In this document: positions 1-6,672 of the stretch, piece by piece | Layout of the letters: each line of letters begins with the position of its first letter | Numbering within the stretch: position 1 is the stretch's first letter | IMG/VR virus record: IMGVR_UViG_3300046167_000731 | Coordinates: 1 to 23,284 of that record | DNA: 23,284 nucleotides | Origin: a virus | Strand: one strand, 5' to 3' | Program-made: the position numbers and the translations under genes | The notes under the pieces: model-generated | The model's input: the letters and a program-made list of their open reading frames with translations, nothing else | What the model was told of the DNA's origin: nothing | The model's database searches: none

Positions 1-216
1 ATTTGCCGGTTCATTAAACACGTTAGATGTCATGCTTAAATCAAGCCCACCATCTTTTTTAAATCCGATGATAATGACAGCATTAATGTCTTCACCCCGT
101 AATTCTTTGATCGCCGTCAAAAGCTTGCTTTCTTCTGATCCATCCAGATCGGCGTCCAACCGCTTATCTAGATCAATGACGTTCTCTCTACCTTCGATCA
201 CAGTGAAATCTGGCAT
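1..216 (-). CDS. Small hypothetical phage protein, 3' end cut off by the window
   Basis: This minus-strand frame is open from an ATG at 216 to the window edge (72 residues visible, starting MPDFTVIEGRENVIDLDKRL). The stop of the terminase gene shares one base with this ATG (TAATG), and a GAGAGGTGG ribosome binding site lies about 5 bases upstream, so it is translationally coupled to terL. The visible part is acidic at first, then has a hydrophobic strand (NAVIIIGF) suggesting a small alpha/beta fold. I do not recognise the family. The coupling suggests a late protein co-expressed with the packaging motor, but no function can be assigned. Confidence 0.7.
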   Translation of the reverse strand, partial: MPDFTVIEGRENVIDLDKRLDADLDGSEESKLLTAIKELRGEDINAVIIIGFKKDGGLDLSMTSNVFNEPAN

Positions 217-1493
217 TACCCACCTCTCAATCTAAATGAACCTGTGTTGATGCGTTTGATTGGCCGAAGCTGCATGAGGGCGTAGCCGATGGCATCGCAG
301 AGGTGATCCATGCCGCTCTTCTTATCTGGTTTGCCATTATCATCGAAAGATAAACCCTCTAAACCTCTGATCAGCCCCTTACATCGGGGGTTAATTAGGA
401 GCCGGGGGACACCGTCTGCATTTCGCAAGACTGCCTGAGTACAATTAATTCTATCTCTTACTGGCGCAGTTCTCGACGGTGCAATTACAGAATACCCTGC
501 CCCACCTAGAATCGTAAAGTCTGTATTTCCCCCGGCGGATGTTTTTCTTTGCCTTCCGCTAGGATCTGGATACGCAATTAGTTCGCGCTCTTTAAATCTT
601 TTGTCGATCTCTGTAACGAGCATCGAGGTGTTGCCGCCGAATATCTCAATTTCATCAAAAGCTAGCAGTAACCCGTCCTCTGCTTCACAGAGAAAGATCG
701 CGCTCATTGGATTGATGTTAAAGTCGATTCCGGCGTAGACCGTACCTCCAAGATCCACAGCGTCTTTGCTGACGTTAATCTTTCGGTCAAAGCTAGAATA
801 CACGCGGCTGGATGGGTTGCTGAAGGCGGCTTCGAACTCTTGCCGGAACTGATGCTCGGACAGGGTTTCGCGGGCAGCGGCGACTTCATCATCATCCACG
901 TTTCCGCCTTGCAGAGTTGTGTAACTGTGGGCGCTCCATTGTGGTTCACTGGCCTCGGCATATGTGAATAGATCATAGACCCAGTTAAGACCCTTGGGAG
1001 TTCCACAAGCGAGCATATCTCCGCGTCTATCGGCAAGCGCCGGGCGCAAGACTTCAAACCAGATGTGAGCCGGTTGGTCAGCGATTTCATCGAGCAAAAC
1101 CATGTCGATTGCCATGCCTCGGAGTCCATCGCCGTTATCCGCGCCACCGAGCTTAATCATCGATCCCCAGTGTTTAATTATAATCTCTAGGGACGTTTCG
1201 TTGCTGTACTCCACCATTTCTTTTGGGATTGCGTTTTTCAGTTCGCGCCAGAAGATTTGTTTGGTTTGTTTCAGCGATGGGCCAACGATCAGTATGTTTG
1301 CCCGCTGACGGGTTTGCGCTGCCCGCACTGCTTCATGCATCATCAGGTAAGACTTGCCGAAACGCCTTCCCGCAATGACCACTCTGAACCTCGCCGGATC
1401 AGTATAGACTTGGGTTTGGGCGTGAGTGAGGCCCAGCGCTTCTTGAATGCCTTTTTGGTCGTTACTTAGTTCATCAAGGGTTTCAGTTGCCAT
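216..1493 (-). CDS. terL: Terminase large subunit (packaging ATPase/nuclease)
   Basis: This is the ATP-driven motor that docks on the portal, pumps DNA into the procapsid and cuts the concatemer. In the 425-aa form starting MATETLDEL, a Walker A motif AGRRFGKS is at residues 41-48, Walker B MVLLDE at 131-136, and a coupling-type motif CGTPKG at 163-168. The C-terminal RNase H-like nuclease has acidic residues in YAGIDFN (D257), YPDPSG (D310) and MDHLCDAIGYAL (D396, D400). Length and motif order are normal for TerL. I chose the ATG at 1493 because it overlaps terS by only 11 bases and has AGAGGAAG upstream; a start at 1562 would overlap terS by 80 bases. It lies on the strand opposite to the portal and all later structural genes. 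The family assignment is secure from the motifs; headful versus cos packaging cannot be decided here. Confidence 0.96.
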   Translation of the reverse strand: MATETLDELSNDQKGIQEALGLTHAQTQVYTDPARFRVVIAGRRFGKSYLMMHEAVRAAQTRQRANILIVGPSLKQTKQIFWRELKNAIPKEMVEYSNETSLEIIIKHWGSMIKLGGADNGDGLRGMAIDMVLLDEIADQPAHIWFEVLRPALADRRGDMLACGTPKGLNWVYDLFTYAEASEPQWSAHSYTTLQGGNVDDDEVAAARETLSEHQFRQEFEAAFSNPSSRVYSSFDRKINVSKDAVDLGGTVYAGIDFNINPMSAIFLCEAEDGLLLAFDEIEIFGGNTSMLVTEIDKRFKERELIAYPDPSGRQRKTSAGGNTDFTILGGAGYSVIAPSRTAPVRDRINCTQAVLRNADGVPRLLINPRCKGLIRGLEGLSFDDNGKPDKKSGMDHLCDAIGYALMQLRPIKRINTGSFRLRGG

Positions 1494-2091
1494 TATCGGT
1501 GGGGCTTCCTCTACGCTGAAGCACTGGCACAAACGGTTTGATTTCTTTGTTTGAGTCAGCATTCAGCCGGTGAATGTTGGTTTCTAGTTCTGTAATGGTT
1601 TTGGCGATGTTGGTTTGCTTGGTGACAAGATCGAAGACACTTTCTTTGTAGTTCACAAAGTCATTGGCACGTTCATCACCTGATCTTTTCAGATCAATTA
1701 CCATCGACAGGAAATCCCAATCCTCATGTAATTTCTCCAGACGAGACTTTTGCCTTTGTAGAACTGTTTTCTTAATATCGACATCTTTGGCGTACACATC
1801 TTCGCTTGTGATGCGTTTCTTTTTGTCAATTTTCTGAACTTCTTCTTCCAGAACTCTGGTTCTTGCGTCCACATTCGCTTGAGCGCCTGTGTCACGGCTC
1901 CAACCGTGCCTTTTTGCATACTGATCTATGGCTTGGAAGCTTCGACCCTGGGCAATTTCCATATCAGCTATGGCTCTAACGCTTACGCCTTGCTGGTATA
2001 GACCTCGGATCTGATCCCAATCAGGTTGTTGACGCTTTTTCTTCTCAACCCGTTGATTTTCAACAGGTAATTTCTCAACATTGCTTGCCAT
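1483..2091 (-). CDS. terS: Terminase small subunit, probable
   Basis: The gene directly precedes terL and overlaps it by 11 bases. The protein (about 202 aa) begins with a basic linker, then has a helix-turn-helix-like segment (WDQIRGLYQQGVSVRAIADM followed by QAIDQYAKRHGWSRD, about residues 25-70), and then a long charged, helical middle compatible with an oligomerising coiled coil. This is the usual TerS plan: DNA recognition, ring formation and a C-terminal tail that contacts TerL. The ATG at 2091 has only a weak ribosome site. A TTG at 2106, five codons upstream and preceded by AGTAAGAAA, is the alternative. Function follows from the position and the DNA-binding motif rather than a strong family signature. 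Confidence 0.85.
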   Translation of the reverse strand: MASNVEKLPVENQRVEKKKRQQPDWDQIRGLYQQGVSVRAIADMEIAQGRSFQAIDQYAKRHGWSRDTGAQANVDARTRVLEEEVQKIDKKKRITSEDVYAKDVDIKKTVLQRQKSRLEKLHEDWDFLSMVIDLKRSGDERANDFVNYKESVFDLVTKQTNIAKTITELETNIHRLNADSNKEIKPFVPVLQRRGSPTDNGN

Positions 2092-2116
2092 ATCCAAATC
2101 CGTCAATTTCTTACTG

Positions 2117-2172
2117 TTGACGCAGCCTAATTTATTGACAAAATTATGTCTACATACAAATTAAAGTTGACA
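2117..2172 (+). repeat. Three same-orientation TTGAC repeats
   Basis: TTGACG at 2117-2122, TTGACA at 2135-2140 and TTGACA at 2167-2172 lie in the same orientation in the divergent gap. They may be two or three -35 elements or binding sites for a regulator. Nothing further in the sequence decides between these. Confidence 0.4.
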
Positions 2173-2173
2173 A
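2143..2173 (-). promoter_or_regulatory. Candidate minus-strand promoter for terS-terL
   Basis: Read on the minus strand, TTGTCA (complement of 2168-2173) is followed 19 bases later by CATAAT (complement of 2143-2148), each one mismatch from the sigma70 consensus. The 19-base spacer is longer than optimal, so this is a weak prediction. It fits the need for a leftward start between the portal and terS. Confidence 0.35.
2149..2163 (+). repeat. CTACATACA motif, copy 1
   Basis: TCTACATACAAATTA lies in the terS-portal divergent gap. Close matches occur in the gaps before 16768 (16730-16744) and before 17102 (17023-17038), with a looser one after the capsid gene (6579-6592). All are intergenic, which suggests a regulatory site rather than chance. 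The function is unknown. Confidence 0.5.
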
Positions 2174-2194
2174 AGTAGGAATGCAAAATATATG
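2167..2194 (+). promoter_or_regulatory. Candidate plus-strand sigma70-like promoter
   Basis: A perfect TTGACA (2167-2172) is followed after 16 bases by TATATG (2189-2194). Transcription would start near 2201 and reach the terminator at 2264-2299 after roughly 100 bases. The -35 hexamer overlaps the -35 of the candidate leftward promoter, so the two would compete or be co-regulated. Confidence 0.45.
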
Positions 2195-2263
2195 CACAAA
2201 TTGAAGGTAGAGGTTATGTGTTTCTCCTCCCAGCATCGCTTCCCTTCGACTTCAAGTCCAACT

Positions 2264-2299
2264 GCCTCGCCAGTCCTCTTTCGGCGGGGCTTTTTTTTT
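2264..2299 (+). terminator. Strong intrinsic terminator upstream of the portal gene
   Basis: An 8-bp stem (GCCTCGCC at 2264-2271 pairing with GGCGGGGC at 2283-2290, with one G-T pair) has an 11-base loop and is followed by nine T residues (2291-2299). This is a textbook rho-independent terminator. It sits 11 bases before the portal start, so rightward transcripts from 2107-2263 should end here unless antiterminated. Portal expression then needs readthrough, antitermination or a start I cannot see. Confidence 0.88.
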
Positions 2300-2310
2300 G
2301 GAAGAATGCT

Positions 2311-3693
2311 TTGGCTCAAATAGACAACCATTCAGCGTATCAGTGGCACCAAGAAGATTGGAGATTGCTGCGAGACTTTTATCGCGGCGAGCGCTGGGTC
2401 AAAACAGCGGGTCAAACCTATCTTCCTCAACTGGAAGATCAGAACACTGTTGAGTACCGCAACTACAAGGCCCGCACCGTTTATCTAAATGCAGTCAAGC
2501 GCACTGTCGCTGGGTTGGTCGGCGTAGCGTTTCGGCGCCCGGTTGAATACAGCATCGGCGAACAGAACGCTGATCTCATGGACGATCTGCAAAACTTCAC
2601 AAATGATGGCCTATCGTTTGAGGTGTTCTGTCGTGAGGTCTTTCGCGAGACAATCCTGATGGGCCGTTGTGGCGTTTTAGTTGATGCCCCTGCATCTGGC
2701 GGGCTGCCGTATGCAACGACTTATCACGCTGAAAACATCACCAACTGGTTTGTTGAAAGCCGTGATGGCCGCAAGCGAGTGACTGAGATCCAAGTATACG
2801 AGGCCGATAGCAACAATTACATCCGCCAGACATTTGGTACTGTTACCAGCGACCAGTACCGCGTTCTAAAGATCCAAGATGGCATCTATAATCAGTCTGT
2901 CATCATGCCCGATGATCAGGGCGAATATGGCGAGTCTTCTGACTTTTTTGTTCCCCAGGTTGGCAATCGACCTCTGGCGTCGATCCCGTTTGTTTTCTTT
3001 GGCCCCAACACATTGCTGTCCGACTGTGACACTAGCCCTGTGTTGGACATCGCCCGCCTCAACGAGAAACATTACTTAGCATCAGCGGATCTTTCTCATG
3101 CTCTACACTATTCCGCATTACCTACGCCGTTTGTTACCGGATATTCCGGTGAAGCCGGATCGCTTAGTCTTGGGCCTAATCGAGTCTGGCTACTGGATAC
3201 AGATCAAAAAGCCGGAATGTTGGAATTTAAAGGTGAAGGACTTTCCTTCTTGGAAAGCTCGGTTCAACGCCTCAAAGAAGAAATGAGCTTGATGGGTGCG
3301 GGGCTGATGGCTGAAGCGCGTCGAGGCTCAGAGAACTCAGAGGTCATGCAGTCACGGGCACGCGGAGAACAGGCTACTCTTCTTTCGGTGCTGGATACTG
3401 TTGAACGTGGCTTGGAGCGGGTGCTTGAGATGTACTTGATGTTCCGCCAGCGAGATCCATCAGAGGTTAACGTGCGACTCAACCGTGATCTATCCGAAAC
3501 CCGTTTGAGTTACCGCGATGTCCTGATGACGCTGCGCCTCTACATGAACGGTATTCTTCCGCTGGATGCGATTTTGGACAAGTTCTATGAGGGCGACATT
3601 CTCCCGTCCAACATGACAGCCGCTGAAGCCAAGGCGCTATTAGAGGAACCGGGACAGACGCCGGAGCCAGATCCTGATCGGAAGGTGTTCTGA
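2311..3693 (+). CDS. Portal protein, DUF4055 type
   Basis: The protein forms the dodecameric ring at the unique capsid vertex through which DNA passes and to which terminase and neck attach. The N-terminus (HQEDWRLLRDFYRGERWV, then a TYLPQLE segment, then VYLNAVKRTVAGLVGVAFRRP) matches what I know of DUF4055 portal proteins, and about 460 aa is normal for them. The frame stays open upstream to 2218, but that stretch is the terminator hairpin and T tract, so it is unlikely to be coding. I chose the TTG at 2311, which has GGAAG six bases upstream. An out-of-frame ATG at 2306 closes within a few codons. The stop overlaps the next ATG (TGATG). Confidence 0.93.
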   Translation: MAQIDNHSAYQWHQEDWRLLRDFYRGERWVKTAGQTYLPQLEDQNTVEYRNYKARTVYLNAVKRTVAGLVGVAFRRPVEYSIGEQNADLMDDLQNFTNDGLSFEVFCREVFRETILMGRCGVLVDAPASGGLPYATTYHAENITNWFVESRDGRKRVTEIQVYEADSNNYIRQTFGTVTSDQYRVLKIQDGIYNQSVIMPDDQGEYGESSDFFVPQVGNRPLASIPFVFFGPNTLLSDCDTSPVLDIARLNEKHYLASADLSHALHYSALPTPFVTGYSGEAGSLSLGPNRVWLLDTDQKAGMLEFKGEGLSFLESSVQRLKEEMSLMGAGLMAEARRGSENSEVMQSRARGEQATLLSVLDTVERGLERVLEMYLMFRQRDPSEVNVRLNRDLSETRLSYRDVLMTLRLYMNGILPLDAILDKFYEGDILPSNMTAAEAKALLEEPGQTPEPDPDRKVF

Positions 3694-3881
3694 TGGCAAA
3701 GAAGCCCGCAAGGAAATCCACCGTAAATGCGGCTGGCAATTACACGAAGCCGACGATGCGTAAGCGCCTGTTCAACAAAATCAAAGCGGGAACCAAAGGC
3801 GGCAATCGAGGTCAATGGTCGGCAAGAAAAGCCCAATTGCTCGCGAATGAATATAAAAAAGCTGGAGGCGGCTACAAGTGA
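3693..3881 (+). CDS. Small basic phage protein (KAGxKGGxxGQWSARKAQLL motif)
   Basis: This 62-aa, strongly basic protein contains GNYTKPTMRKRLFNKIKAG and GQWSARKAQLLANEYKKAG, a module I recognise as recurring in environmental phages, often just ahead of the module encoded at 3928-4170. It starts one base before the portal gene ends and has GGAAGG upstream, so it is coupled to the portal. The function is unknown. The charge suggests contact with nucleic acid or with the capsid interior, which is inference. In other phages I believe the two modules can be fused; here stops separate them, and the second is in the +1 frame, so a lost fusion cannot be excluded. Confidence 0.8.
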   Translation: MAKKPARKSTVNAAGNYTKPTMRKRLFNKIKAGTKGGNRGQWSARKAQLLANEYKKAGGGYK

Positions 3882-3927
3882 ACACTTTTGTAACCGGGAA
3901 GCGAGTAGTGATCGGAAAGGACAAGTC

Positions 3928-4170
3928 GTGGCGCTTAAAAAATCTCAAAAAAGCCTCAAAAGCTGGACGAAACAAAAGTGGCGCACGAACACCGGGAAAG
4001 CGTCATTAAAGGGCGGCGGGAGATATCTGCCTGATGCGGCGTGGAGTTCCTTATCCCCTGGAGAAAAAGCAGCGGTTTCCCGCTCAAAAAACAAAGCCAC
4101 AAAATCTGGCAAGCAAGTTTCAAAAATGCCGAAACGGATCGCACGAAAAGTTGCGAAGCACCGCAAGTAA
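3928..4170 (+). CDS. Small basic phage protein (KSWTKQKWRT / GRYLPDAAWSSLSPGEKAA module)
   Basis: The 80-aa product starts at GTG 3928 with GGAAAGGA seven bases upstream. The open frame extends further left but overlaps the preceding gene without coding character. Visible features are SLKSWTKQKWRT, a GGGRYLPDAAWSSLSPGEKAA segment and a Lys/Arg-rich tail (PKRIARKVAKHRK). I recognise this as a short module of environmental phages, of the kind annotated as a DUF, with no established role. The position between portal and scaffold, together with three other basic mini-proteins, suggests a capsid-associated or DNA-associated role. Confidence 0.75.
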   Translation: MALKKSQKSLKSWTKQKWRTNTGKASLKGGGRYLPDAAWSSLSPGEKAAVSRSKNKATKSGKQVSKMPKRIARKVAKHRK

Positions 4171-4176
4171 GCCTCA

Positions 4177-4218
4177 TCAGACTAACCGTCTGAGGTTCAC
4201 GCTGCGCTCTTGGCGCAG
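4177..4218 (+). other. Two tandem hairpins between small genes
   Basis: TCAGAC (4177-4182) pairs with GTCTGA (4188-4193) across a 5-base loop. CTGCGC (4202-4207) pairs with GCGCAG (4213-4218) across a 5-base loop. Neither is followed by a T tract, so they are not typical terminators. They may be RNA processing or stability elements between the genes at 3928 and 4242. Confidence 0.5.
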
Positions 4219-4241
4219 ACAATTCATCAAGGAGAACATCG

Positions 4242-4334
4242 ATGCCTAAAGGAATTGGCTACGGCAAAAACGTAAAGACCGCGAAGGGCGGCATGAAGCT
4301 CAAAGGGAAGAAAAAGGGTGGCAAACGCAAGTGA
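4242..4334 (+). CDS. 30-aa Lys/Gly-rich mini-protein
   Basis: The ATG has an excellent AAGGAG site seven bases upstream. The product starts MPKGIGYGKNVKTAKGG and ends in a run of Lys/Gly/Arg; about 40 percent of residues are Lys or Arg and about 30 percent Gly. MPKGIGYGK-type peptides recur next to portal and scaffold genes in phages, which supports it being a real gene despite its size. The function is unknown; an internal DNA-condensing or capsid-interior role would fit the composition. Confidence 0.7.
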   Translation: MPKGIGYGKNVKTAKGGMKLKGKKKGGKRK

Positions 4335-4668
4335 CACCACCCGCAAGGGTGGACGCGTAATATACCGGGGAAAGAGCTTCCCAGGCTTCAACAAGCCTAT
4401 GCGGAACACAGGATCATCGCAGCACAAGATGGTGGTTCTCGCTAAGAAGGGAAGCAAAGTTAAAGTAGTCCGTTTTGGCCACAAAGGCTATGGGCACAAT
4501 TACAGCGCATCAGCGCGAAAGAATTACCTGACCCGTTCCGCAGGGATCAGGAATAAGGCGGGCCAATTGACCGCAAAAGACAAATTTTCAGCGAATTACT
4601 GGGCGCGGAAAACCCTATGGGCTGGTTCCGGTGGTTCAAAGAAATCTCCCCCGAAACGTAAAAGCTAG
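4318..4668 (+). CDS. Small basic phage protein, DUF6321-like
   Basis: This 116-aa product contains YRGKSFPGFNKPMR, a KMVVLAKKGSKVKVVRFGHKG strand-rich segment, and NYSASARKNYLTRSAGIR followed by FSANYWARKTLW, which I recognise as a DUF6321-type pattern of environmental phages. The start is uncertain. GTG 4318 overlaps the preceding gene by 17 bases and has GGGAAGAAAAAGG upstream. The recognisable domain begins near residue 13. It is rich in Lys, Arg, Tyr and Ser. The function is unknown, and it lies directly before the scaffold gene. Confidence 0.8.
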   Translation: MANASDTTRKGGRVIYRGKSFPGFNKPMRNTGSSQHKMVVLAKKGSKVKVVRFGHKGYGHNYSASARKNYLTRSAGIRNKAGQLTAKDKFSANYWARKTLWAGSGGSKKSPPKRKS

Positions 4669-4679
4669 AGATTGGATCA

Positions 4680-5414
4680 ATGGCAGAAGAAATTAATGCG
4701 CCAGAGGCGCAAAGCGATACAGGTACGCCTGATGTCAACGAAATCGTAAGAAAAGCAGTCGAAGAACAGACCGCTGGATTGAAGCGAAACCGCGATGAAC
4801 TGCTTGCCGAAAAGAAGGCATTGCAAGAGCGCGTAAGCCAGTTCGACGGGCAAGACATCGACGAACTTTTGAAGCTGAAAAGCCTTGTTGAAGACAATGA
4901 GGAAGCCAAGCTAATCGCTGAAGGCAAGATCGATGAGGTCTTCAGCAAGAGATATGACCGGGCGTTTAGAGACTTGAACAGTCAAGTCCAAGCCCGCGAT
5001 GAGAAAATCGAAAGTCTGAGCGGCGAGCTTAAAACTAAAGCAGACGCTTATGCTCAAGTGACTATCGATACAGCAATACAGCGGGCCGCAAGCGAGCTTG
5101 GTGTACAGACAACCGCCCTGCCAGACGTAACGGCGCGGGCGCGAGGTGTATTTGCCGTCGATGAAAGTGGTGGGTTAGTGGCCCGCAACGGAGATGGCAC
5201 ATTACAATTTTCGAAAGACGGTCAGTCTAGTCTAACTCCAGGGGAGTGGCTGGAGTCAATGCGGAAAAATGCTCCGCATTGGTGGCCAATTTCAACAGGT
5301 GGCGGGGCCACAGGCGGGTCAGGCGTAGGCCCAAACGGGAAGATGACCGTTGATGCTGCGTCATCCCTTGATTTCGAGTCTTACAAAAAGGCGCGAATGA
5401 ACGGGCAAATCTAA
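4680..5414 (+). CDS. Capsid scaffolding protein
   Basis: The 244-aa protein has an acidic, low-complexity N-terminus, a long charged helical coiled-coil region (about residues 20-125, with LKRNRDELLAEKKALQERV and the SLSGELKTKAD region), and a small C-terminal part with a Gly-rich linker (STGGGATGGSGVG) and a final basic helix (YKKARMNGQI). This is the usual make-up of phage scaffolds, whose C-terminal helix often contacts the coat protein. It lies immediately upstream of the capsid gene, 26 bases away. Scaffold would guide coat assembly and then leave or be degraded. The ribosome site is weak. Confidence 0.87.
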   Translation: MAEEINAPEAQSDTGTPDVNEIVRKAVEEQTAGLKRNRDELLAEKKALQERVSQFDGQDIDELLKLKSLVEDNEEAKLIAEGKIDEVFSKRYDRAFRDLNSQVQARDEKIESLSGELKTKADAYAQVTIDTAIQRAASELGVQTTALPDVTARARGVFAVDESGGLVARNGDGTLQFSKDGQSSLTPGEWLESMRKNAPHWWPISTGGGATGGSGVGPNGKMTVDAASSLDFESYKKARMNGQI

Positions 5415-5440
5415 CTTTTCAATCTTTAAGGAGATGAGCA

Positions 5441-6577
5441 ATGGCTAATACCATTCTTACACCATCCATCATCGCCAACGAAGCCCTGTTGATTTTGGAG
5501 AATAATCTGACGGCAGCTAACACTGTCTTCCGCGATTATGAGTCAGAATTCACTGGTTCTCGCGTTGGTGATACAATCACAATCCGCAAGCCAGCCGGCG
5601 TTTACTGTGAACGAGTTCACTAGCTCAATCACAAAACAAGACATCACTGAAACCAGTGTGTCTATGCAGCTTGAAAAGCACTTCGACGTTTCAACCGAAG
5701 GTCACCTCTCGCCAGATGACTTTGGATCTCGACGGCTTCTCAGAGCGCGTAATCGAGCCAGCAATGGTTGCTTTGGCTGAACAAATCGATGGTTATATCT
5801 ATGACCAGTACGATGAAGTTCACAACACTGTCGGAACAGCCGGAACCCCACCAGCTTCATTGGCGAACTTGGCCGCAATCGACCAAATTCTCAACGAGCA
5901 AAAGGTTCCAATGTCTGGCCGCGTTGGCTTTATGAACCCAGCCGCAAAAGCAGCTATGATGGGTATCGAAGCAGTCGTAACCGCTGAAAAGCGTGGCGAT
6001 GGCGGAACAGCGTTGCGCGAAGCCTCAATGGGTCGCGTGATGGGTCTTGATTTCTACGGCGTACAAGGCGTGAAATCACATACCGCTGGTTCACAGGGTG
6101 GACAGTCTGGCTTATTGGTAAACGGCGCAGTGTCAGCAGGAGCAACTACTATGAACGCAGATGCGGCTCACGCATCGGCTGCAACACTGAAAAAAGGTGA
6201 TGTCTTCACCGTTGCCGGTGTTTTCAGGTTCATTTGTTGTGACAGCCGACAAGACAGCTTCTGGTTCAGCGTTCTCAGGTATCGCGTTCTCACCAGCGGC
6301 ACCAACAGGCGGCTTTGCAGATAACGCTGCAATCACTGTTAAAGACGATCACGTTGCTAACATCGCGGGTCATCCTCGCGGCTTGGCACTGGCAGTTGTT
6401 CCTCTGGCGCTTCCAATGGATGCATCAGGTCGTGCGGCTATCGTTTCAAACCGTGGCCTCTCAATTCGTGTTGTACAAGATTATGACATCTCATCAAAAT
6501 CTGATGTGATCTCATTCGACGTACTGTGCGGAGCGAAAGTGATCCAGCCAGAATTGCTCACTCGCGTTTTGGGCTAA
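5441..6577 (+). CDS. Major capsid protein, P22 coat-like, interrupted by three +1 shifts
   Basis: The start (MANTILTPSIIANEALLILE) with AAGGAG upstream is typical of P22-like coat proteins with the HK97 fold. The gene then needs three frame corrections. After TITIRKPA near 5595-5600 the frame moves +1 to AFTVNEFTSSITKQDITET. After KHFDVSTE near 5699-5701 it moves +1 to VTSRQMTLDLDGFSERVIEP. After GDVFTVAG near 6215-6229 it moves +1 to the SFVVTADKTASG frame, which runs to the stop. Each is restored by removing one base (GG at 5597-5598, GG at 5700-5701, and the T run or GG in 6218-6228). The repaired product is about 377 aa, normal for the family. As written no intact coat protein could be made. 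Sequence error is the simplest explanation. Confidence 0.92.
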
Positions 6578-6578
6578 T

Positions 6579-6592
6579 TTCCTACAGACACA
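6579..6592 (+). repeat. CTACATACA-like motif, degenerate copy
   Basis: TTCCTACAGACACA lies just after the capsid stop and about 40 bases before a terminator. It resembles the three better copies at 2149, 16730 and 17023. A TATACT box follows at 6608-6613. It is a weaker match and could be chance. Confidence 0.3.
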
Positions 6593-6631
6593 GTACATGC
6601 ATAAATTTATACTGCGTCTGCCTGACAAGAG

Positions 6632-6653
6632 AGGGGGCTGTCCGGCCCCCTTT
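6632..6653 (+). terminator. Intrinsic terminator after the major capsid gene
   Basis: AGGGGGC (6632-6638) pairs with GCCCCCT (6645-6651) across a 6-base loop and is followed by a short T run. The T tract is only three bases, so termination may be partial. That would set a high level for the capsid gene and a lower level for the fibre genes downstream. Confidence 0.75.
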
Positions 6654-6672
6654 CAATACAACAGGAGAAACT

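Noticed and set aside
704-1147. 147-aa minus-strand frame
   Set aside because: It lies entirely inside terL in another frame, has no family pattern and is a shadow.
2240-2270. tRNA-like TTCAAGTCC stretch, considered as a tRNA fragment or attachment site
   Set aside because: No acceptor, D or anticodon arm can be drawn around it and no integrase is in view; it is probably chance.
2218-2310. N-terminal extension of the portal protein
   Set aside because: It encodes the terminator stem and T tract as protein and does not resemble portal N-termini; the TTG at 2311 has a ribosome site.
3878-4010. Alternative 44-codon frame from GTG 3878 (MNTFVTGKRVVIG...)
   Set aside because: It overlaps the recognisable KSWTKQKWRT module in another frame; the latter is the better supported gene.
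6526-6672. Upstream extension of the 6673 gene
   Set aside because: It overlaps the end of the capsid gene and runs through the terminator; the ATG at 6673 has AGGAG.
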